A stretch of DNA of 64,000 bases from Streptomyces sp. WM6378 (GCF_001279695.1 NZ_LGDD01000234.1:140259-204258), one strand, 5' to 3'; positions 24,239 to 33,117 are shown, numbered from the stretch's first letter. Program-made: numbers and translations. Notes: generated by a model from the letters alone, not told the origin.

Positions 24239-24252
24239 GTAGCCTGGGTGCC

Positions 24253-24858
24253 ATGACCGCGCGCCGCAGGCTGAGCCCCGACGAGCGCCGCAAGGAGTTG
24301 CTCGACGTCGGAGCCCACCTGTTCGCGGCGAAGCCCTACCACGACGTGCTCATGGAGGACGTGGCCGAACAGGCCGGTGTCTCAAGGGCGTTGCTCTACC
24401 GCTACTTCCCCAACAAGAGCGCCCTGTTCGCCGGCATCTTCCAGCAGGCGTCGGACCGGCTGCTCGACGGAACGCCCATCGACCCGGCACAGTCGCTGCT
24501 CGACCAGCTGTCCGCCGGGCTCGATGTCCACTTCGACTACTTCGCCGCGAACAAGAACACGGTGCTCGCCGCGAACAGGGTGCTCGCGGGCGACCCGGTG
24601 ATCCAGGCGATCATCAACGACGAGCTGGCCGAGCTGAGCCGGCGCGTACTCGACGCGACCGGACTCGAAGGCTCCGCCAGGGACACGGTCTCCGCTCTCC
24701 TGACGAGCTGGCTGGTGTTCGTCCGCGCGCTGTGCGTGGACTGGCTGACCGACGAGGCGTTCTCGCGGACCGAGCTGCACGACATGTCGGTGGGCGCTTT
24801 GCTCGGCGCGTTGGGCGCCGTCACCGATGTCGACCAACTCCTCGGCGCCGACGGCTGA
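24253..24858 (+). CDS. TetR-family regulator of the DUF4345 gene
   Basis: 201 aa. HTH: KELLDVGAHLFAAKPYHDVL, EDVAEQAGVSRALLYRYFPN. The C-terminal region has the long helices of a ligand-binding dimer (SALLTSWLVFVRALCVDWLT). Divergent from the DUF4345 membrane protein and sharing its operators. Converges on the ABC transporter gene at 24886. Confidence 0.9.
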   Translation: MTARRRLSPDERRKELLDVGAHLFAAKPYHDVLMEDVAEQAGVSRALLYRYFPNKSALFAGIFQQASDRLLDGTPIDPAQSLLDQLSAGLDVHFDYFAANKNTVLAANRVLAGDPVIQAIINDELAELSRRVLDATGLEGSARDTVSALLTSWLVFVRALCVDWLTDEAFSRTELHDMSVGALLGALGAVTDVDQLLGADG

Positions 24859-24885
24859 CTGCCCCGGCGCCCACGGCCCGTCCGG

Positions 24886-26769
24886 TCAGCCGAGCGCGGG
24901 TGCGCCACCGGGTCGCTCGAACTGGGTGCGGTACAACTCCTCGTAGCGGCCGCCGAGTTCGAGGAGTTCGTCGTGCGTGCCGCGCTCCACGATCCGGCCG
25001 GCCTCGACGACCAGGATCAGATCGGCGGAGCGCACGGTGGAGAGGCGGTGCGCGATCACCACGGCGGTACGGCCCTCCAGCGCCTCGCCGAGTGCTTCCT
25101 GCACCGCCGCCTCGGACGTGTTGTCGAGGTGGGCGGTGGCCTCGTCGAGGATGACCACACGCTGGCGGGCGAGGAGCAGCCGGGCGATCGTCAGACGCTG
25201 GCGCTCACCGCCGGAGAGCCGGTAGCCGCGCTCGCCGACCACCGTGTCGAGCCCGTCGGGCAGCGAGGCGACCAGGCCGTCCAGACGGGCCCGGCGCAGC
25301 GCATCCCACAGGTGCTCCTCGTCGGCGTCGGGGCGGGCCAGCAGCAGGTTGGCGCGGACCGACTCGTGGAAGAGATGGCCGTCCTGGGTGACCATGCCGA
25401 TGGTGTCCCGGATCGAGTCGGCGGTCAGATCCCGTACGTCGATGCCGCCGAGCCGCACCGTGCCCCCGTCCGCGTCGTACAGCCGCGGAAGCAGCTGGGC
25501 GACCGTCGACTTGCCGGCGCCCGACGACCCGACCAGGGCCACCATCTGGCCCGGCTCGGCCCGGAAGGAGACGCCGTGCAGCACCTCGGTGCCGCCCCGG
25601 GTGTCCAGGCTGGACACCTCTTCGAGCGAGGCGAGGGAGACCTTGTCGGCGGACGGGTAGCCGAAGCGCACCTCGTGGAACTCCACCGACACCGGGCCCG
25701 GCGGCACCTCCCGGGCCTCGGGCTTCTCCGCGATGAGCGGCTTCAGGTCGAGCACCTCGAAGACCCGCTCGAAGCTGACCAGCGCGCTCATCACCTCGAC
25801 GCGCGCCCCGGCCAGTGAGGTGAGCGGCGCGTACAGCCGGGTCAGGAGCAGGGCGAGCGAGACGACCGCGCCCGCTTCGAGGGTGCCGTGCAGCGCGTAG
25901 TAGCCGCCGAGCCCGTAGACGAGCGCGAGCGCGAGGGCCGATACGAGGGTGAGGGCGGTGATGAACGCGGACTGGGCCATCGCCGTACGCACCCCGATGT
26001 CGCGCACCCGGCCGGCCCTGGCGGCGAACTCGGCGGACTCGTCGGCGGGCCGCCCGAACAGCTTGACCAGGGTCGCGCCGGGGGCCGAGAAACGCTCGGT
26101 CATCCGGGTGCCCATCGCCGCGTTGTGCTCGGCGGCCTCCCGCTGGAGCCGGGCCATCCGGGTGCCCATGCGGCGCGCGGGCAGCACGAACACGGGCAGC
26201 AGGACCAGCGCGAGCAGCGTGATCTGCCAGGAGATGCCGAGCATCACGGCGAGCGTGAGGAGCAGCGTGACCAGGTTGCTGACCACGCCGGACAGTGTGT
26301 TGCTGAAGGCCCGCTGGGCGCCGATGACGTCGTTGTTGAGGCGGCTCACGAGCGCGCCGGTGCGGGTCCGCGTGAAGAACGCGACCGGCATCCGCTGCAC
26401 GTGGTCGAAGACGGCCGTGCGCAGATCGAGGATCAGCCCCTCGCCCAGCGTGGACGACAGCCACCGGCTCACGATGCCGAGGGCCGCCTCGGCGACGGCG
26501 ATCGCGGCGATGAACAGCGCGAGCCGGATGACGGTCCCGCTCTCCTTCCCGCCGACGATCGCATCCACGACCCGCCCGGCGAGCAGGGGGGTGGCCACCG
26601 CGAGCAGCGCCGTGGCCACGCTCAGGACCAGAAAGAGGGCGATGCGGCGCCGGTGCGGGCGGGCGAAGGCGGCGATGCGGCGCAGTGTCGCCCGGTTGAG
26701 AGGCCGCTTGTCCTGCTGGGCGTTCATGACGTTGTGGAGCTGCGTCCACGCCGTGGCTTCCATACTCAT
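24886..26769 (-). CDS. ABC transporter, fused permease-ATPase (exporter type), probable SoxR regulon member
   Basis: 627 aa half-transporter. A six-helix type IV exporter permease (FLVLSVATALLAVATPLLAG at the start) fills residues about 35-330. The ATPase domain has Walker A VGSSGAGKST, signature YRLSGGERQRLTIARLL, Walker B VVILDEATAHLD and the H-loop VIAHRLST. Its promoter carries a SoxR-type box (26785-26802) as in the S. coelicolor SoxR-controlled ABC exporter, so it probably pumps redox-active compounds. It could also serve the lanthipeptide locus 1.2 kb away, but orientation and promoter argue against that. Confidence 0.92.
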   Translation of the reverse strand: MSMEATAWTQLHNVMNAQQDKRPLNRATLRRIAAFARPHRRRIALFLVLSVATALLAVATPLLAGRVVDAIVGGKESGTVIRLALFIAAIAVAEAALGIVSRWLSSTLGEGLILDLRTAVFDHVQRMPVAFFTRTRTGALVSRLNNDVIGAQRAFSNTLSGVVSNLVTLLLTLAVMLGISWQITLLALVLLPVFVLPARRMGTRMARLQREAAEHNAAMGTRMTERFSAPGATLVKLFGRPADESAEFAARAGRVRDIGVRTAMAQSAFITALTLVSALALALVYGLGGYYALHGTLEAGAVVSLALLLTRLYAPLTSLAGARVEVMSALVSFERVFEVLDLKPLIAEKPEAREVPPGPVSVEFHEVRFGYPSADKVSLASLEEVSSLDTRGGTEVLHGVSFRAEPGQMVALVGSSGAGKSTVAQLLPRLYDADGGTVRLGGIDVRDLTADSIRDTIGMVTQDGHLFHESVRANLLLARPDADEEHLWDALRRARLDGLVASLPDGLDTVVGERGYRLSGGERQRLTIARLLLARQRVVILDEATAHLDNTSEAAVQEALGEALEGRTAVVIAHRLSTVRSADLILVVEAGRIVERGTHDELLELGGRYEELYRTQFERPGGAPALG

Positions 26770-26784
26770 GCGAGGAACGTACGA

Positions 26785-26802
26785 CCTCGACCGAACTTGA
26801 GG
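26785..26802 (-). promoter_or_regulatory. SoxR-type operator and promoter of the ABC exporter
   Basis: On the minus strand CCTCAAGTT-CGGTCGAGG: the left half is exactly the SoxR half-site, the right half is degenerate. TTGACC (26806-26801) and TACGTT (26781-26776), 19 bp apart, make a MerR/SoxR-type long-spacer promoter. The start site would fall at or near the ATG at 26769 (leaderless mRNA). Confidence 0.6.
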
Positions 26803-27010
26803 TCAACGAATCCCGAGACTGTGATCGGCGATCTGGCGATCTGGCGATTCGGTGGAACGCGGCCGCCGGGAGCCGTCGACGGGTCAATGATCTCCCGGGC
26901 AGCTTCGTCGGCCCCCACGGTGCCCGGCCGTCCAGGGGCACACCCCCGGGGACGTCCCGTAGGTTCGGCTTCGGGCGGCGCCGGACCGCCCCCGTACCTG
27001 GGGAGAGACG

Positions 27011-27910
27011 ATGAGCTGGGGAGTGCTTGACCGGCTGGTGGGGGAGCCCGAGCTGTTCTTCGACCGGTGCCGAGGCGGCCGGCCGCACGTGTTCACGCCG
27101 CCGAGCCTGCCCCAAGAGGCGCCCAAGACAAGGGAGTTGGCCGAGGCGCTGAGTGGCGGCCTGATGCGCGCGCCGTACGTCGAGATGGTGCGGGAGGGGA
27201 AGGTCGTGCCGGCCGCGGAGTTCAGCACGGCCAGAGTCGTCGCCGGGCGGCCGGAGGAGGGCTTCGCCGACCCGGAGCGGATCATGCGCCTGCTCGCCGA
27301 GGGCGCGACCCTGCTGCTGCCCCAACTCGACCAGTGGAACGCCTCGGTGGGCGCCCTGACCGCCCTGCTCTCACAGGACCTGGGCCGCACGACGGAGGCG
27401 TTCTGCTTCGCCACCCTGGCGGGCCGGCGGGGCCTCGACGTGCACCGGGACGACGCCGACGTGCTCGTCGTGCAGCTCGCCGGCCGCAAGGAGTGGACGG
27501 TGTACGACGCCCCGGCCGACGGCCACTGGCACCCGGGCCCGGTGCCGCACCCGGGCGAACCCGCCCTGCGCACGGTCATCGGCGCGGGGGACGTCCTGTA
27601 CGTGCCGCGCGGCGCCCCGCACACCGCGACCGGCAACGAAGGCCTCTCCGTCCACCTCGCCCTCACCATCCGCGAAGCCACCACGAACCGCCTGCGCCAG
27701 ACGCTCGCCGAGCTCCTGACCGAGACGAGCGAGGGCCTCGCGCCACGGCCTCTGACACACCTTCAACTCATGGACTCTGTAAGAGAGTTGATCGAGGCGG
27801 CGCGAAAGAGGCTGGACGCGGTCACCCCCGAGGAACTGCTCGCGCGGGGTCGTGGACCGCTGCCCTCGCTGCCGCGCGCCACACCGGTGGACTGGCCGAC
27901 GGTCAATTGA
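27011..27910 (+). CDS. JmjC-domain (ROXA/NO66-like) Fe(II)/2-oxoglutarate oxygenase
   Basis: 299 aa; GGGGAGAGACG precedes the ATG. The JmjC core has VHRDDADVLVVQLAGRKEWT (H-x-D iron ligands) and VLYVPRGAPHTATGNEGLSV (distal His). A C-terminal helical/winged region follows (RLRQTLAELLTETSEGL), as in ribosomal-protein hydroxylases YcfD/ROXA. Reaction: hydroxylation of a protein or peptide residue with 2-oxoglutarate and O2. It converges on the lanthipeptide precursor gene across a shared terminator, so a RiPP-tailoring role is possible, but a ribosomal-protein target is the family default. Confidence 0.87.
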   Translation: MSWGVLDRLVGEPELFFDRCRGGRPHVFTPPSLPQEAPKTRELAEALSGGLMRAPYVEMVREGKVVPAAEFSTARVVAGRPEEGFADPERIMRLLAEGATLLLPQLDQWNASVGALTALLSQDLGRTTEAFCFATLAGRRGLDVHRDDADVLVVQLAGRKEWTVYDAPADGHWHPGPVPHPGEPALRTVIGAGDVLYVPRGAPHTATGNEGLSVHLALTIREATTNRLRQTLAELLTETSEGLAPRPLTHLQLMDSVRELIEAARKRLDAVTPEELLARGRGPLPSLPRATPVDWPTVN

Positions 27911-27931
27911 CCGGAGTCCAAGGAACGCACC

Positions 27932-27967
27932 GCGGCTGCGGAGAACCCTGTAGTTCTCCGCAGCCGC
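27932..27967. terminator. Bidirectional terminator between JmjC and lanA genes
   Basis: GCGGCTGCGGAGAAC (27932-27946), 6-nt loop, GTTCTCCGCAGCCGC (27953-27967): perfect 15-bp stem. It separates the convergent JmjC gene and lanthipeptide precursor. Confidence 0.92.
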
Positions 27968-28005
27968 CACTGACACAGGGTCAGAAATAAATGCAGTGTC
28001 AGAAA

Positions 28006-28137
28006 TCAGATGCAGTAAGGACGGTGGCAGGACCCCTCGCAGGAGATGCTGATGCCGGCGCTGTTCTGGGCCTCACCCTCGGCCAGCACCTCGCGCACGT
28101 CGAGGTCGAACAGGTCCTGAGTCGTCTCGTTGGTCAT
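28006..28137 (-). CDS. lanA: FxLD-family class I lanthipeptide precursor (lanA)
   Basis: 43 aa from the ATG at 28137, with GAGGAG upstream. The leader carries LFDLDVREV, the F-x-L-D-V box recognised by LanB-type dehydratases in FxLD-family precursors. The core end reads NSAGISISCEGSCHRPYCI, with Ser26, Ser30, Ser32 and Ser36 as dehydration candidates and Cys33, Cys37 and Cys42 for up to three lanthionines; there is no Thr in the core. The leader cleavage site is not obvious and no protease is encoded nearby. Divergent from lanB over a 204-bp intergenic region. Confidence 0.88.
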   Translation of the reverse strand: MTNETTQDLFDLDVREVLAEGEAQNSAGISISCEGSCHRPYCI

Positions 28138-28341
28138 GAGGAACTCCTCTCGTTTCGGCTGCGGATCTCGCAGCGAACGAATGGACGGTAGGCCGCGGGC
28201 GACCGGCCTCGTCAATGACTGTGAACAAAAGGGAAAGGGGTTCTGCATCATCGGGCACATTGCCTGCTCGACCTGGTCACAATTCCCCGAACCTCCGCTA
28301 GACAGGGGCGGATTACGGCATTCGTACGGCGAAGGGGAACT

Positions 28342-31300
28342 GTGGGCGGACAGCGCGCGGCACGAGAGGAAAGGCTGTTCACGGCCGCTGAACCGGTACT
28401 TCTGCGGGCCCCCGCCCGGCCCGTACCCGAGCACCCCGACACCCCGGCGGGTCCGGCGGACGCCGACCTCGCCGCCTATGTCGCCGAGGCCGCGGCCGAC
28501 CCGTTGTTCCGGGAGGCGATCGAGGTGTCCAGCCCCTCGCTGGCCCAGGTGCTCGCCCGGGACGCGCCGCCGACGGGAGACGCGCTGCGCCGCGCCGCGA
28601 CCGCGGTCGGCCGCTACCGGCTGCGGATGACGACCCGGCCGACCCCCTTCGGACTGCTCGCCGGCGTCGCGCTCGCCCGGTTCGGCGACAGCGCCTCGGC
28701 CCGCTGGGGCGAGCGGCACCGCGCCGCCGTACGCCCCGATCTCGGCTGGCTCGCCTCGGTCGTGGACCGGTTGCACCAGGACCCCGCGGTCCTGCCCGGC
28801 CTGCTCCTCGTCGCCGACCAGCAGCACGTCGTCCGCGGCTCGCGCGTGACGCTGCCGTACGTTCCCACCGGCTCGGGCGACGCCAGGCGGGAGGTGAGCC
28901 TGCGTCATACGGCCGTGGTTGCCGAGGTGTTGAAGCAGGCCACAGAGCCCGTCTCCTTCTCCGAGCTGATCCGGGGCGTGGGTGTCGCGTTCCCGGCCGC
29001 ACCCGTCGCGGCCGTGACCCACCTCGTGCACACCCTCGTACTGCGGGGCTTCCTGCACACGGACCTGATGCCGCCCCCGGACGCCGGCGATCCGCTCGGC
29101 CATGTCGTCGCGCGGCTTCCTGGCGATTTGCCCCTGCGGTCCGAACTCGACGGAGTGCGGGGCGAGTTGGAGCTGTGCGAGGAACTGGCCGCCGGTGTCG
29201 AGAGGCTGAAGGCCCTGCGCTCGGTGCGGGAGCGCATGACCGGCGTGTGCCCCGCCGACCACGTCCTCCAGGTGGATCTCGCGCTGGACGCGGACGTGGT
29301 GCTGTCGCCGGACGTGCGCGAGGAGTTCGAGCGGGCGGCCACCGTGCTGTGGCGCCTCTCGCCGCCGCGCACCGCGCCCGCGCATCTGCGCGCCTACCAC
29401 CAGGCGTTCGTGGAGCGCTACGGGACCGAGCGAGCGGTGCCGGTCGCCGAACTCCTCGACGTGGAAACGGGGTTGGGGCCACCGCAAGGCTATGAGTATC
29501 CGAGGGGCGGCGCGGTCCCGTCCTTCCCGGCCGGGTCCGAGGAGAACGACGCGGGGCGCGGCAGGCTGCTCGCGGAACTGGCGTCCGGAGCCCTCGCCGA
29601 CCGTGAACCCGGCCGACCGCTGCCCGAAGTGGTGCTCGACGAGGTGCTGCTCGACCGGCTGACCGGACCGGATCCGTCCTCGGATGCGGACGGCGAACGC
29701 GCCGCCCACCGCGTTCCCGACTCGTTCGAGCTCTACGGCGAACTCGTCGGCCAGGGCGCTGAGTTGAGGATGGTGCTCTCGCCGGTCGTGGGCAGCGATG
29801 TGGCCGGGGCGACGTTCGGCCGGTTCGCCGGACTCCTCGGCGGTGCCGGACTCATGTCGCAAGTGGCTGGAACCGGGGAAGGCGACTCGGTGCCGGTCCA
29901 TCTGGAGTTCAGCCCGGCGCGGCCCCGGTACGCCAACATCACCCGCACCCCGCGCTGGCTCGGCCACCGGGTCGTCGTCAGCGCGTTCCCCGACGTCGAG
30001 GGTCCGCAAGTCCTGCCGCTGGACGACCTGTTGGTCACCGCCGACCTGGAGCGGCTGACCGTGCGCTCCCGCAGTCTCGGCCGGCCGGTCGAGGTCAGGG
30101 CCCACCACGTACTCAACCAGCGCACCGGCGCCCCGAACGCCGCCCGCTTCCTCCACGAGGTGTCCCTGACCGGGCACCGGCCCTGGCAGCCCTGGGACTG
30201 GGGCGCGGCCAACGCCCTGCCCGCGCTGCCCCGGGTGCGGTGCGGGCGCACGGTCCTGGCCCCCGCGACGTGGCGGCTGACCGTACCGACGGACGACTTC
30301 GAGCGGTGGTGCGCCGGGCTTGCGAGCTGGCGGCGGCGCTGGAGCGTGCCGAGCGAAGTCCGGCTCGTCACCGGGGACCAGCGCATCAGCCTCGACCTCG
30401 AACTCCCCTGGCATCAAAGGCTGTTGTACGCGCACGCGCGCGGCACCGAGCACGCGATCCTCCAGGAGGAACCGGGCGCCGCGGGGGACAGCCGGCGGCG
30501 CGGGCCCGGCGGGTCCCGCACCGTCGAACTCGTCGTCGCCCTGCACGCCGTCCGACAGCCGGCCGGCCGACGCCGCACGGTGTCGGCGAGGCCGGTCCAC
30601 CGACCGGCGGGGAGGGCCGTCCTGCCCGGCGGCAACTGGCTCTACGCACGCCTGGACGCGGCCGAGATCCGGCACGACACCCTCCTCGAAGAGCATCTGC
30701 CCCAGCTGCTCGCGGCACTCCCCGGCTATGTGGACCGCTGGTTCTTCATCCGCTACCGCGACCCCGCGCCCCACCTCAGGATCCGCTTCCACGGCGACGA
30801 GCCGGGGCCGGTCGCGGCGCTGCTGCCGCTCGTCCGCGACTGGGCCGCCGACCTGCGCCGGGCGAACCTCGCGGCCGGGCTGCGCCTGGAAGCGTACGAC
30901 CCGGAATTGGAACGCTACGGCGGCCCCGAGGCGATGGCCGCCGCCGAGCGGGTCTTCCAGGCGGACAGCCTCGCGGCGATCGCCGGCATCGGGGCACTGC
31001 ACGGGCGCACCGGCCCCGAACGCGACCTGCTCGCCGCCGTCAACTCGGCAGACCTGGCGCGGCACTTCCTGGACGGCGCGGACGGACCCGCGCCCGGCGT
31101 CTGGTTCCCGGCCGCCTTCGCCAAGTCCGAGCGCGACCACCGCGCCTTCCGCGACCACCGCGCCGCCGTACTCGGCGCGATCGGCCCGGACGGCCCCGCA
31201 CCGGACGCGGCCGACCCCGCCCTGCGGCACGTGTGGGAAGAGCGTGCCGCCCGCCTCGCCGAGTACGGTCAGCTCCTCGCCGACCTGTACGCGAGCGGCC

Positions 31301-31461
31301 CCGACCGGCGGCCGCCCGCCTCCGTCGCCGCCAGCCTGATCCACATGAGCCACAACCGGCTCATCGGCATCGACCCAGAAGCGGAACGCCGCGCGCACGC
31401 CCTGGCCAGGGGCGCCTTCGAAGCCCACGGTGCCCGCGCCCGAGCCCAGGAGTCCAGGTGA
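28342..31461 (+). CDS. lanB: Full-length lanthipeptide dehydratase LanB
   Basis: 1039 aa from GTG at 28342 (GAAGGGG upstream). The N-terminal Lant_dehydr domain (glutamylation), about residues 40-700, contains YRLRMTTRPTPFGLLAGVAL, RYANITRTPRWLGHRVVVSA and VLNQRTGAPNAARFLHEVSL. The C-terminal elimination domain, about 750-1025, has NWLYARLDAAEIRHDTLLEE, RWFFIRYRDPAPHLRIRFHG, LEAYDPELERYGGPEAM and SLIHMSHNRLIGIDPEAERR. It dehydrates precursor Ser residues by glutamyl-tRNA-dependent glutamylation and elimination. Both halves are in one protein, unlike split thiopeptide enzymes. The stop overlaps lanC by GTGA. Confidence 0.95.
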   Translation: MGGQRAAREERLFTAAEPVLLRAPARPVPEHPDTPAGPADADLAAYVAEAAADPLFREAIEVSSPSLAQVLARDAPPTGDALRRAATAVGRYRLRMTTRPTPFGLLAGVALARFGDSASARWGERHRAAVRPDLGWLASVVDRLHQDPAVLPGLLLVADQQHVVRGSRVTLPYVPTGSGDARREVSLRHTAVVAEVLKQATEPVSFSELIRGVGVAFPAAPVAAVTHLVHTLVLRGFLHTDLMPPPDAGDPLGHVVARLPGDLPLRSELDGVRGELELCEELAAGVERLKALRSVRERMTGVCPADHVLQVDLALDADVVLSPDVREEFERAATVLWRLSPPRTAPAHLRAYHQAFVERYGTERAVPVAELLDVETGLGPPQGYEYPRGGAVPSFPAGSEENDAGRGRLLAELASGALADREPGRPLPEVVLDEVLLDRLTGPDPSSDADGERAAHRVPDSFELYGELVGQGAELRMVLSPVVGSDVAGATFGRFAGLLGGAGLMSQVAGTGEGDSVPVHLEFSPARPRYANITRTPRWLGHRVVVSAFPDVEGPQVLPLDDLLVTADLERLTVRSRSLGRPVEVRAHHVLNQRTGAPNAARFLHEVSLTGHRPWQPWDWGAANALPALPRVRCGRTVLAPATWRLTVPTDDFERWCAGLASWRRRWSVPSEVRLVTGDQRISLDLELPWHQRLLYAHARGTEHAILQEEPGAAGDSRRRGPGGSRTVELVVALHAVRQPAGRRRTVSARPVHRPAGRAVLPGGNWLYARLDAAEIRHDTLLEEHLPQLLAALPGYVDRWFFIRYRDPAPHLRIRFHGDEPGPVAALLPLVRDWAADLRRANLAAGLRLEAYDPELERYGGPEAMAAAERVFQADSLAAIAGIGALHGRTGPERDLLAAVNSADLARHFLDGADGPAPGVWFPAAFAKSERDHRAFRDHRAAVLGAIGPDGPAPDAADPALRHVWEERAARLAEYGQLLADLYASGPDRRPPASVAASLIHMSHNRLIGIDPEAERRAHALARGAFEAHGARARAQESR

Positions 31462-32708
31462 AGGAAGGCCTTTCCAAGGAGCGGGCCCGTGACGTGCTCG
31501 ACTCGGTCGCCGCCCGGCTCCGTACGCCGCAGGCACTCCAAACGGCCCGGGTCGACTCGCTGGCCGTCGGGTACCCGGGCATCGCCCTGCTCTTCACGAC
31601 GCTGGCGGCGGACGGGGACACAGGGGCCCGCTCCGTCGCCCACGCCCACCTCGCCGCCGCGATCCGGCCGGCGGGCGGACTGCGGGCCGCCGGGCTGTAC
31701 GGCGGGACGGCGGCCGTCGCGTTCGCCGCGCGCGTCGCCGCGACCGGCCCCGACACCTATCGCTCGCTCCTCGACTCCGTCACGCCGCGCGTGGCCGAAG
31801 CCGCCGTGGAGCGGGCGCGCGCCCTGCGTGCCGGACGGTCCCAGGGCACGGGCGCGCCGTCCCACCTGTACGACGCGGTGTCCGGCGCGTCGGGCCTGGC
31901 CCGGCTGCTCCTCGCCCTCGACCCGCACGGCCCGGCACTGCGCGCATGCCTGGAAGCCCTGGTCGACCTCGCCGAACCGGCCGTGACCGCGCACGGAACC
32001 CTGCCCGGCTGGTGGACGGAGGGCGGTCCCGGGGTCCAGGGGCCGAATCCGGACTTCCCGCGCGGCCACCTCAACCTGGGCCTGGCGCACGGCATTCCGG
32101 GCCCGCTCGCGCTCCTGTCACTCGCACATGAGCAGGGCGTGCGCGTGCGGGGCCACGAGGAGGCGATCGGCCGGTTCGCCGGGTGGCTGGCCGGGCGGGC
32201 GCACGGGGACGGATACGGACCGTACTGGCCGCTGACCGTACGCGCCGAGGACGAGCTCAGCGGCGAACGGCCCCCGAACCCGCCGACGCGGGCCGCCTGG
32301 TGCTACGGCACCCCGGGCGCCGCCCGCGCCCTGTTCCTGGCCGGACGGGCGCTGGAGGAGAAGGGGTGGCGGGAGCTGGCCGGCCGTGCGATGCGCGCGG
32401 CGCTGGCGCGGCCCGCCGCCACGCGGGCGCTGGAGGGACCGGGCCTGTGCCATGGCACGGGCGGGCTGCTGCAGATCGCCGCGCGGATGGCGTACGACCT
32501 GGATGACGCCGAGCTCAGCGCTCAACTGCCGTGTCTGGCACGGCAGTTGGTGGAGGAGATGGTGGAGGTCGACGGGGTCGGTTTCCTGGAAGGGGCGGCC
32601 GGGGCGGCCTTGGCCCTCCACACGTATGTGGAGGGCGTCCCGTCCCCAGGGGTTGGCTCGCCCAGTCCCGAACTGCTCGGCTGGGATGCGGCGTTGCTCC
32701 TCGGGTAG
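31458..32708 (+). CDS. lanC: Lanthipeptide cyclase LanC
   Basis: 416 aa from GTG at 31458, overlapping lanB by 4 bp (translational coupling). The alpha/alpha toroid has inner-helix motifs ALFTTLAADGD-type repeats, GHLNLGLAHGIPGPLALLSL and the zinc ligands in AAWCYGTPGAARALFLAG (Cys) and GPGLCHGTGGLLQIAARMA (Cys-His). It adds Cys thiols to dehydroalanines to form lanthionine rings. All zinc-site residues are present, so it should be active. No transporter, protease or immunity gene follows on this strand. Confidence 0.95.
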   Translation: MKEGLSKERARDVLDSVAARLRTPQALQTARVDSLAVGYPGIALLFTTLAADGDTGARSVAHAHLAAAIRPAGGLRAAGLYGGTAAVAFAARVAATGPDTYRSLLDSVTPRVAEAAVERARALRAGRSQGTGAPSHLYDAVSGASGLARLLLALDPHGPALRACLEALVDLAEPAVTAHGTLPGWWTEGGPGVQGPNPDFPRGHLNLGLAHGIPGPLALLSLAHEQGVRVRGHEEAIGRFAGWLAGRAHGDGYGPYWPLTVRAEDELSGERPPNPPTRAAWCYGTPGAARALFLAGRALEEKGWRELAGRAMRAALARPAATRALEGPGLCHGTGGLLQIAARMAYDLDDAELSAQLPCLARQLVEEMVEVDGVGFLEGAAGAALALHTYVEGVPSPGVGSPSPELLGWDAALLLG

Positions 32709-32738
32709 CGGGCGTGGGATCCGGCGGAGGGACGCCCG
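32709..32738 (+). terminator. Hairpin after lanC
   Basis: CGGGCGT (32709-32715) and ACGCCCG (32732-32738), 16-nt loop, starting directly after the lanC stop. Confidence 0.5.
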
Positions 32739-32817
32739 ACCGTCCGAGGAAGGCCGTGGTGGTGGCCATGAACCTCCGGTCCGGTCAGGGCGCCCGCCCC
32801 GCGACCTTCGATCACAC

Positions 32818-33117
32818 TCAGTGGTCGTCCCAGTGACCGTCGTGGTCCGCATGACGGTGGCCGTCGTGGATGTAGTCGACATGGTCGCCGTGCGGTACGG
32901 CTACGTGTCCGCACCCCACATCGTGGCGGTGACTGTGGTTCTCGTGCACGGTGTGCGCGGGCGGCTCGCACTCGTCGGTGTGGCCGTCGTGGTCGCGATG
33001 GAGGTGGCCGTCGTGCACGTAGTCGACATGGTCGGCATGGGGCACGGCCACATGGCCGCAGCCGGTGCCGTGCTCATGGGTGTGCTCGGTGTGCTCGGTG
33101 TGGGTGGCAGTCGACAT
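32818..33117 (-). CDS. His-rich duplicated metal-binding protein
   Basis: 99 aa from the ATG at 33117. Two near-identical 28-residue repeats, each GCGHVAVPHxDHVDYxHDGH followed by xHxDHDGH, with a middle ECEPPAHTVHENHSHRHD. About 30 His residues and four Cys suggest binding of several Zn, Ni or Cu ions. It is cytoplasmic by prediction. Homologues occur widely in actinobacteria, sometimes with zinc-uptake genes; none is adjacent. I see no clear Zur box upstream. Confidence 0.75.
   Translation of the reverse strand: MSTATHTEHTEHTHEHGTGCGHVAVPHADHVDYVHDGHLHRDHDGHTDECEPPAHTVHENHSHRHDVGCGHVAVPHGDHVDYIHDGHRHADHDGHWDDH

Noticed and set aside
24886..26769. ABC exporter as the lanthipeptide transporter LanT
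   Set aside because: It has its own SoxR-type promoter, faces away from lanABC and lacks a peptidase domain. It is kept as a separate system, though not excluded.
28006..31536. A minus-strand frame of 1176 codons covering lanB
   Set aside because: It is the antisense shadow of the GC-rich lanB gene, with Gly/Arg/Gln-rich non-protein composition. Only its last 43 codons, the lanthipeptide precursor, are real.
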